From: Euperipatoides rowelli
Lineage: Eukaryota; Onychophora; Udeonychophora; Euonychophora; Peripatopsidae
Length of the DNA: 14,730 nucleotides
Reading direction: 5' to 3' (one strand)
NCBI GenBank assembly: GCA_003024985.2
Contig: PXIH01S0000798.1
Part shown: piece after piece, positions 10,701-14,730 of the stretch
Position numbering within the stretch: position 1 is the first letter of the stretch
Layout of the letters: every line of letters starts with the position of its first letter
Position numbers and translations under genes: made by a program
Notes under the pieces: model-generated
Told to the model about the DNA's origin: nothing
What the model saw: the letters and a program-made list of their open reading frames with translations, nothing else
Database searches by the model: none

Positions 10701-13633
10701 TTGATAAAATTATCTGAACCAGATTCATCTGATACCAGCCATCTGTCTTCTAATCTGATGGAAGGTACCTTATTTCAATCTCAGGATATAGAAATGAAGA
10801 ACGGTGAGACACACAGTGATGTATTTTTGGGCTCAGCTAAGCGAAGTAGCAAAAGGTATTTTTATTCACATTACAAAAGTAGTAATGTTTTTTTTTTTAA
10901 ATTAAAATGTGAAATTTTCATTCTTAATTTCTAACCAAATCCAATCAATATTTTTTTAGTGTGAAAAATATAGATCATTGTAGCTAAAGATTTTATAGAT
11001 TGGATAAACTTTTTTTATATATACAGTACTGTAGCTTTTAAATTTATTATTAAAACTTGTATATATTCGGATGTTACCATTACCATGTTCATTGTAGTCT
11101 TTTTCTCTTTCCTTTTGTAGGAGTGTATTAAGAGGGTTACTGCTATAGTAGACTAATTTTTTTAATTATTATTCAAATTTAACCAAATTTTGGGCACGTA
11201 TATATGTTGCTAAAATGTAATTGTTTATAAAATTTTACCGTTGCCATGGAAACGGCCACCTTATTGGTTCTTAGTATAGTCATTTTGCTCCATTTTGTAT
11301 GGAAATATTACAGATTGTAAAAACTTGTAACAAAGTTTTATCTACTCTTAAATGTCTATAGTATGCAATTATATACTTAGTTTTTGAAAATTTTGATTTT
11401 AAATTCATTTTTAACATCAACAAGAGATAAGTCAATTTTTACAGTTTACATCATATTTAACCTGTAAATGTATTTAAATGCTTCAAACTTACTTATTGCA
11501 TTCTTTGATATATACTTTATCTGTGTCCAAAGTTTCAGATCAATATCTCTTTCACAGGCAAACATATCGAAAGAGCAACTTTCAAAATTTGTTAAAATTC
11601 AAGCGTATTTAAATTTTATGGACGCTTGTAACCATTGCTGAGTCAAATGGCAGCCTGGGATCTCTATGAAATTTTCCATTAGTTAACATTTATTAATTAT
11701 ACGTTTTTTTATTTTTATCCAAATTCATGAAGAGTTTAAAATTTTTTTAATAATTCTTCGTGTTTTTGTTAGCACAAATTGTAAGCGTCGGCATCGGCTA
11801 TTTTATTTACAGGTTGATGATGTAACGAAAAATCACGTGATTTATTGTTAGCAAATTAGCACTCGAATTGTATATTCAGAAACACCATTTCTGACGTTGG
11901 ATTTAAATACCCTGTAATTGTAAACGTTACCCCCATTGCAACATCACTGTAATTATATGACATAAACCACACTTTTTTAAACGTCAAAAAATAAATTATT
12001 ATTTTTACCGATAGAGGGAGAATTATTGCTTAAAAAAAGATATACAGTAAATGGCAGCTTACATAAAACACGGTCTTTTTACCGTAATGAAATCACATAT
12101 TTTAGGGTTGTTTTTACTCACATTTTTAATTTTTTTTCTTCAAAATTAATAGGTAAGGTAAACAAAATTAAGCATTTTACATACTTTTAGAATTATTTAG
12201 GCCATAATTTTGGTACTATTTTTTTTTATAAAATAATAATAAAAACTAAAAACATCATTTTTGAAGAATTAATGACTATAACATACCCGTATATCCCCTT
12301 AAAGAGTTATTATTATGTACATCGATACTTTTTTTAGTTTCTTAAATCCAGTGCCCAAGCGATGGTTTATGTTGGGTTGGGGTTCCCCCCCCCCTTCCCA
12401 TGGGTCCAGGGCAGAGCTTAGTGGATGTTTGGGAGAATTTCCTGAATGACTCATGAACGACTCATTTTGGTGAGTGAGGATGTGAAGTAGTTCACCTCAA
12501 ATGAATAACTACGACCCATCACTAAATTGTTTCTAGTAATAGTGAGTACGCAGAATTCTGATAATTCGATCAATGTAATGTATGATATCAGAGTCAGAGA
12601 TTTGCTTAATTGATGATTGATTAATCTACAAGGTCTATAGAAATGAGTTTTAAATCATGCTGATTGCCGTATGAATTTTAAAAGGTATTAAAATTAAGAC
12701 AGGAATTCTTTTGTACAACAAGAATTCCACTAGTTACTAATATATTGATAAATCCATAACCTGACTTTACATTAAACCATTTCACCTTGCAAATGAATTA
12801 TTATGCTATTTCAAAGTGAGTAAGTTTGACTTAAAATAAATACGCATTTCCAAAGGTTACACCAAGAATGACATACAATACCTTAAATATTTTACTCAAT
12901 TACATAGTTTAAAATTCTGAATCGGCTTCTCTCATAATTTGACCAAAAAATATTTTCCCACAGTTTTAATCATTTCCTTGAATACTGCATGAGATAATCT
13001 TTTTTTTTAAAGGGAAAAAACAAGGCATTATGAAGTCGGTTGCCCTGTATACAGCTTGCTTATTACCTTTATCTTGGAATGTTCTAATTCAAATATATAT
13101 TATTAAACCCATATTTCATTGCTAAACAAAAATTTTAGGATTTAGGCTAATTATTACATTTTCTTGTTTTGTCCATAGGTATAATATTACTGTTTGAGTT
13201 CTCATGTACATTTTTTAATATTCATATCTTTTGGTTATTAATTTTACTTTTTCCTTGATTTATTTTTTAGTTTTGACAACTTGTCCGCAAAACAGGAGCA
13301 ATATAATAAAGAAGCTTTGGAAGAATCTAAACTTCTTCTCATGCAGTTCACAGTTAATCAAATGTCCCTTGAAGTTCAGAGTCGAGGTAAGATTTAAATC
13401 TGAAAACCCATTATTCATTTTAAAATTATTGGTATTAATCAATTCCATTTTCTTTTTTCTCACTTAGGTCGTTATATAGCTGAACTTCAAGTAACTGGAG
13501 TGAAGACAATCTTTACAAAGCGATTGCACGATTCTAGCATAGCTCTGTCAGTGCATGGGCTTCTTTTAGTCGATGCTCTCCAGACATTTGGACGTGATTT
13601 TGAATTACTAATGGCTTCACATAAATATATAAG
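4616..13633 (+). CDS. VPS13D: VPS13D orthologue, internal part (8 exons, partial at both ends)
   Basis: Splicing 4616-4705, 4824-4926, 5023-5164, 5926-6057, 7090-7180, 10680-10855, 13271-13386 and 13468-13633 gives one uninterrupted frame of 1016 nt (338 complete codons plus two bases). Signature stretches are FDISAPQIIIPE, VVVDFGRLHFHN, DLQILVG..RDNWK, FNISLQLERRIIYTADPQWP, LSGNLPKLIVHVNEQ and VHGLLLVDALQTFGRDFELL. These match, in order, the N-terminal third of VPS13D as I recall it, better than VPS13A/B/C. VPS13D is a rod-like protein with a hydrophobic groove that moves bulk phospholipid between membranes; it works at ER contacts with mitochondria and peroxisomes and is needed for mitochondrial clearance. 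This segment would form part of the repeating beta-groove rod. Start codon, upstream exons and C-terminal domains lie outside the window. Family assignment is very secure; the D paralogue is likely. Confidence 0.9.
4824..4926 (+). CDS. VPS13D: VPS13D exon 2 of window (34 codons + 1 nt)
   Basis: Acceptor TTTTTCAG ends at 4823 and donor GTAATT starts at 4927; the exon enters in phase 0 and leaves in phase 1. It encodes VVVDFGRLHFHNMSSKIQEK and then a very acidic run (DRLSKDDSDENDGD). The first half is the conserved beta-strand V-V-V-D-x-G-R of the VPS13 rod. The second half is a hydrophilic, presumably disordered loop that leaves the rod. The final base G pairs with AA of the next exon to make a Glu codon, so the acidic run continues into the E-F-K-T-P motif described under exon 3. 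Intron 1 before it is only 118 nt. Confidence 0.88.
5023..5164 (+). CDS. VPS13D: VPS13D exon 3 of window, disordered loop with candidate phospho-FFAT core
   Basis: Acceptor AATACTAG ends at 5022 and donor GTTAGT starts at 5165; entry is phase 1 and exit phase 2. The product begins (E)FKTPFSSPPGEILIEDKTS, continues through a Ser/Pro-rich linker (IPPSSHQIHEAFSSDITETA), and ends LHERMYDR, where the ordered rod resumes. The acidic-E-F-K-T-P-F-S-x-P-P order corresponds to the D-E-Y-K-T-P-L-A-T-P-P segment I recall from human VPS13D, the phospho-FFAT site proposed to bind the ER protein VAP. Exit phase was set by the next exon, which restores RYALELCDLQ. The donor GTTAGT is slightly weaker than consensus. 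Confidence 0.88.
5165..5925 (+). other. VPS13D intron 3 (761 nt)
   Basis: Limits are set by the exon 3 donor GTTAGT and exon 4 acceptor TTTAG. The first third contains the GGTTCT/AGAACC cluster (5314-5404). The remainder is plain AT-rich sequence with several T runs of 9 or more. I see no RNA gene or nested exon. Confidence 0.85.
5314..5404. repeat. Cluster of GGTTCT / AGAACC hexamers, partly palindromic
   Basis: Within 91 bases there are two GGTTCT (5314, 5324) and three AGAACC (5331, 5367, 5399), plus GAGAACC at 5351 and AGAACT at 5361. The centre GGTTCTCAGAACC (5324-5336) is a perfect inverted repeat around one base. The block is GC-richer than the rest of intron 3. It looks like an internally repetitive mobile-element end or a degenerate tandem repeat; a binding-site cluster is possible but unsupported. 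Confidence 0.55.
5926..6057 (+). CDS. VPS13D: VPS13D exon 4 of window (conserved rod segment, DNWK)
   Basis: Acceptor CTAATTTAG ends at 5925 and donor GTAAGT starts at 6058, a consensus donor; phase 2 at both ends. It encodes (R)YALELCDLQILVGNGRDNW, KYANRKGTSPMHVLDRFNIS and LQLE. The blocks DLQI-(L/M)-VG, DNWK, P-x-HV-(V/L)-(D/E)-(K/R)-FN and LQLER are among the best conserved in this part of VPS13D and give the firmest paralogue assignment. It is followed directly by RRIIYTADPQW from the next exon. Its GC content is clearly above the flanking introns. Confidence 0.9.
6087..6170. repeat. Three direct copies of a ~25-base unit
   Basis: The unit AAATACAGTTTACCATTTAT plus TATCT occurs at 6087-6111, again from 6112 (diverging after about 17 bases and followed by an insertion), and at 6146-6170 with a few substitutions. 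It begins about 30 bases after the exon 4 donor. This appears to be a local tandem duplication. Confidence 0.75.
6350..7040. mobile_element. Foldback / MITE-like element with long inverted arms
   Basis: The left arm (about 6350-6612) and right arm (about 6790-7040) are reverse complements of each other over some 250 bases, around a loop of roughly 180 bases. The best stretch pairs 6509-6564 with about 6836-6891 (eight differences in 56). Another clear pair is TTATTTGTAATTTC (left, ~6417-6430) with GAAATTACAAATAA (right, 6971-6984). No transposase frame is present and I could not define a target-site duplication. A non-autonomous foldback transposon is the most likely origin; a local inverted duplication is the alternative. 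Confidence 0.75.
7090..7180 (+). CDS. VPS13D: VPS13D exon 5 of window (30 codons + 1 nt)
   Basis: Acceptor TTGTATTAG ends at 7089 and donor GTGAGT starts at 7181; entry phase 2, exit phase 0. It encodes (R)RIIYTADPQWPNVTLSGNL followed by PKLIVHVNEQK. The pattern R-R-(L/I)-IYT-x-DP-x-(Y/W)-P, then LSGNLP-x-L-x-(I/V)-H-(I/V)-NE, is a direct match to VPS13D, and the SG-x-LP-x-L core is shared by all VPS13 proteins. The exon lies just downstream of the foldback element of intron 4 (roughly 50 bases from its right arm) and upstream of the longest intron in the window (3499 nt). Confidence 0.9.
7498..7580. repeat. Direct repeat, two copies about 50 bases apart
   Basis: TTATACAATAATGCTGTTCA (from 7498) followed by CACCACTCTAATGCT is echoed by TTATACAATAACAGTATTCA (from 7548) and CACCATGCTACAT. 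The two roughly 33-base copies differ at several positions, consistent with an old tandem duplication. Confidence 0.65.
7607..7658. repeat. Two adjacent perfect small inverted repeats
   Basis: TGTCATTTGT (7607-7616) pairs with ACAAATGACA (7628-7637), and AATAAATCT (7639-7647) pairs with AGATTTATT (7650-7658) across a CC loop. The two hairpins are separated by a single base. They may be the remnant of a small palindromic element. Confidence 0.7.
7965..7978. promoter_or_regulatory. Consensus RFX X-box (GTTACC-AT-AGCAAC)
   Basis: The 14 bases fit the X-box consensus GTNRCC-N(0-3)-RGYAAC at every position. RFX transcription factors bind such sites upstream of ciliary and other genes. Here it lies deep in intron 5 of VPS13D, so an enhancer or a chance/repeat-borne match are both possible. 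Confidence 0.5.
8816..9720. other. Compositionally distinct block, possible old mobile-element insertion
   Basis: After an acceptor-like CCTTTTCAG (ending 8815) the sequence becomes noticeably richer in G and C than the rest of the intron, with runs such as AAAAAAGGGC, CCCCCTTTCTCC and a purine tract AAATAGGGGGGAGGG near 9611-9625. A 12-base palindromic pair AAGCTA/TAGCTT (9552-9568) lies inside. No open frame resembles transposase, reverse transcriptase or VPS13. The purine tract and composition would suit a degraded LTR-type element, but no paired terminal repeats were found. Confidence 0.3.
9979..10122 (+). CDS. Candidate 47-residue open frame inside VPS13D intron 5, unknown
   Basis: ATG to TAA gives MATEGDSEIEFSFSEDKQIH, VAESRKDPDLATPMRVSTLQ, YMEANIV: acidic, hydrophilic, no signal peptide or membrane segment. 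GC is about 47% (67 of 144), far above the flanking intron, and it drops sharply at both ends of the frame, as expected for a real or recently real coding unit. It is on the same strand as VPS13D but is not VPS13 sequence. A strong donor-like GTAAGG falls after codon 24 plus one base (phase 1), which does not match the phase-0 acceptor of exon 6. It may be a small nested gene, a first exon of something else, or a mobile-element or retrocopy fragment. I do not recognise it. Confidence 0.35.
   Translation: MATEGDSEIEFSFSEDKQIHVAESRKDPDLATPMRVSTLQYMEANIV
10111..10141. repeat. Small perfect inverted repeat over the stop of the 47-codon frame
   Basis: AATATTGTG (10111-10119) and CACAATATT (10133-10141) form a 9-bp inverted repeat. 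The left arm contains the last codons of the open frame at 9979-10122, and the stop codon falls just inside the loop. Confidence 0.6.
10196..10233. repeat. Perfect 14-bp-stem hairpin
   Basis: ACGGGATTATTAAG (10196-10209) is exactly reverse-complementary to CTTAATAATCCCGT (10220-10233). The 10-base interior CTTGTACAAA is itself nearly palindromic (TTGTACAA), so the whole 38 bases form an almost complete palindrome. It resembles the compact hairpin at 2494-2552 in size and design but not in sequence. Confidence 0.8.
10680..10855 (+). CDS. VPS13D: VPS13D exon 6 of window (58 codons + 2 nt)
   Basis: Acceptor TTCTTCTAG ends at 10679 and donor GTATTT starts at 10856; entry phase 0, exit phase 2. 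It begins IQALHSCLIKL, matching the helix-like I-x-AL-x-x-C segment that follows the NE-x-K block in VPS13D. It then runs into a polar, Ser/Glu-rich stretch (SEPDSSDTSHLSSNLMEGTL, FQSQDIEMKNGETHSDVFLG, SAKRSSK), a variable linker that cannot be aligned with confidence. Exon limits rest on the conserved first 11 residues, the open frame and good phase agreement with exon 7. An internal ATG at 10701 is not expected to be used as a start. Confidence 0.86.
11240..11253. promoter_or_regulatory. RFX-like palindrome GTTGCCATGGAAAC
   Basis: The left half GTTGCC fits the X-box exactly; the right half GGAAAC differs from RGYAAC at one base. The palindrome extends outward (CCGTT...AACGG), giving 18 bases with one mismatched pair. 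Its location inside intron 6 leaves function open. Confidence 0.4.
12340..12445. other. GC-rich patch with C10 run
   Basis: An isolated GC-rich segment in AT-rich intron contains GTTGGGTTGGGGTT followed by ten C (12385-12394) and TTCCCATGGGTCCAGGGC. The abrupt composition change suggests an inserted repeat fragment. I see no terminal repeats or coding frame. Confidence 0.35.
13271..13386 (+). CDS. VPS13D: VPS13D exon 7 of window
   Basis: Acceptor TATTTTTTAG ends at 13270 and donor GTAAGA starts at 13387; entry phase 2, exit phase 1. It encodes (S)FDNLSAKQEQYNKEALEESKLLLMQFTVNQMSLEVQSR. The charged, helix-prone N-terminal half leads into LLL-x-x-F-x-V-x-x-(M)-x-L-x-V-x-S, where the VPS13D beta-rod restarts. 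It follows the 2415-nt intron 6 and is separated from exon 8 by an intron of only 81 nt. Confidence 0.88.
13468..13633 (+). CDS. VPS13D: VPS13D exon 8 of window (last one present)
   Basis: Acceptor TCTCACTTAG ends at 13467 and donor GTAATT starts at 13634; entry phase 1, exit phase 2. It encodes (G)RYIAELQVTGVKTIFTKRL, HDSSIALSVHGLLLVDALQT and FGRDFELLMASHKYI plus AG. The blocks GRYI, V-x-G-x-x-x-x-F-x-KR, L-(S/T)-VHGLLLVD, Q-T-(Y/F)-G-x-DF-(D/E)-LLMASHK are an excellent VPS13D match. In relatives the next residues are roughly S-F-D-I-P, so the following exon should begin with T or C and then TT; no such acceptor is visible before 14730, so it lies further downstream. Confidence 0.9.
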
Positions 13634-14730
13634 GTAATTTTTAATATCAATGCATACATTGATTGTAGAGTCAAAACATTTCTAATATTGATGTTTTGTT
13701 TATAGTAGATTTGAAGAAAATAACATTTATTTACCCATTCCTTTTTCAGGAGGGCATATGACTTTTCCCCTTCTGTTTACATACTGTTTGTATAATATAA
13801 CTTTGTGATATTATATTTTTTACTTTGAATAATAATATACCGTAAATAGACAAAGCATAAATGCAAACAGTATTAAACTAAATACAAAGTAGTACCATAT
13901 ATGATGAAATAGTGGACCAATTTTAAATTAACAAAGTTTAGTTACAGTGCCTTTGTATCATTGGTTGATCAAGTGGCTTATAAATAATTTTTTATACCTT
14001 TTAATTAAATTGGGTTCAATTTAAGCCTAAGTATGTATTCATATTTTCATACTATCATATTTTTATCTGCACCTAACCCTACTTACCAATTGGTATAAAA
14101 CGATGCCAACTTACCCTGATATTATTTTTTAGTAATTATAGAAATGATAGAATCATTTAATAATTATTGATTTTTTTCTAATCTTATTCCTATACTGTAA
14201 CTAACCTATCAAAGTATTTAAGTTAACCATTGAAACTACTGTATAATTGTTTTTATTATGAATAAAACTTTGTATGCAGGTTAAGAAATAATGTTGAATA
14301 AAAAAACCACAATAACTTCAGATGGTACTGCATAAAAATCTTCTTTTTATTTAATAAAAATAACACTCAATTTCTGCCAAAAGGAGGCGTTTTCAAGAGA
14401 GGAATTTCCATCTAATATAATAAAAACAAATCAATAAAATGTATTATAATAATGTAATAATTAAAATTGAACTTTTGAGTGTACAAATTTCACATTAATA
14501 ATTTAATTTACTTTAAAGCTGTTAGGAAAAATACTTACAAGATCATAATTGGTTGCATATTAAGTGTAATGGGAGAGATATATTTAAAGTTGGCTTCATT
14601 TGTTCAATGAAGCTAGACTCAATAGTTAAGCGTTTTACAGGGGTTGAATTCCGTCATTTTATTAAGTAGCCAGGCCGGGCTACTGCCATATGAAATTTGG
14701 TAGCCCAAAGAAAATTTTGGTAGCCCGCCT
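13634..14730 (+). other. VPS13D intron 8, 5' part
   Basis: Starts at donor GTAATT after exon 8 and runs past the window. It holds a possible cryptic acceptor at 13749, a small hairpin GCTTCATT/AATGAAGC (14593-14613) and the edge of a repeat at 14665-14730. No exon reading onward from ...ASHKYI was found. Confidence 0.8.
14665..14730. repeat. Edge of a repeat built on GGTAGCCC / GGGCTAC
   Basis: GTAGCCAGGCCGGGCTAC is an 18-base palindrome with one mismatched pair, followed by two direct copies of a unit ending TTTGGTAGCCC (AAATTTGGTAGCCC and AAATTTTGGTAGCCC on either side of an AAAG spacer). It is cut by the window end. An interspersed repeat is likely. Confidence 0.55.

Larger units (their letters stand above)
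10856..13270 (+). other. VPS13D intron 6 (2415 nt)
   Basis: Bounded by donor GTATTT and acceptor TATTTTTTAG. Contents: an RFX-like palindrome (11240-11253), a 14-bp palindrome AAATCACGTGATTT containing a CACGTG E-box (11830-11843), and a GC-rich patch with a run of 10 C (12340-12445). The remainder is ordinary AT-rich sequence with no recognisable exon or RNA gene. Confidence 0.85.

Noticed and set aside
11830-11843. AAATCACGTGATTT palindrome with E-box
   Set aside because: A single E-box in a large AT-rich intron is expected by chance; listed in the intron entry but not raised as a finding.
13260-13467. Unspliced frames on both strands around 13231-13467
   Set aside because: They run across exon 7 in wrong frames or the antisense; the spliced frame explains the conservation.
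1-14730. tRNA, rRNA, CRISPR or operon-like systems
   Set aside because: No A/B-box with cloverleaf, no rRNA-like conserved stretch, no regularly spaced repeats and no clustered intronless genes were seen on either strand.

Overview
The window reads as AT-rich animal nuclear DNA carrying an internal piece of one large, intron-rich gene on the + strand. There is no bacterial-style gene packing. Long open frames are rare, and the real coding sequence sits in short exons (90-176 bases) flanked by GT...AG splice sites with T-rich acceptor tracts. The conceptual splice product is recognisable as VPS13D, a giant bridge-like lipid-transfer protein found across animals. Base composition, intron density and scattered motifs (an ATAGGCCTAT-like string near 4320, RFX-type X-boxes) would suit a marine invertebrate, but I cannot name the phylum with confidence.

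Layout: 1-4615 contains no exon I can identify and is most simply the end of a long upstream intron. Eight consecutive VPS13D coding exons follow at 4616-4705, 4824-4926, 5023-5164, 5926-6057, 7090-7180, 10680-10855, 13271-13386 and 13468-13633. They join in one continuous frame to give 338 complete codons (1016 nt) with no stop, and all junctions agree in phase (0, 1, 2, 2, 0, 2, 1, and 2 at the outgoing donor). The region 13634-14730 is the start of the next intron. Neither the start codon nor the true stop codon of the gene is in the window.

The introns hold most of the unusual structure: a roughly 690-base foldback element in intron 4 whose arm differences mostly keep G:U pairing in the sense RNA; short near-perfect hairpins at 2494-2552 and 10196-10233; a 47-codon, GC-rich sense-strand open frame inside intron 5 (9979-10122); two RFX/X-box-like palindromes (7965-7978 and 11240-11253); a cluster of GGTTCT/AGAACC motifs in intron 3; a compositionally distinct block at 8816-9720; and two minus-strand, GC-richer stretches upstream (about 600-800 and 2580-2990) that look like decayed or unrecognised coding sequence.

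Functionally, the most notable coding observation is an acidic tract followed by E-F-K-T-P-F-S at the exon 2/3 junction. It sits where VPS13D is expected to carry its phospho-FFAT motif for binding the ER protein VAP. I see no RNA genes, CRISPR arrays, operons or a new multi-gene system.
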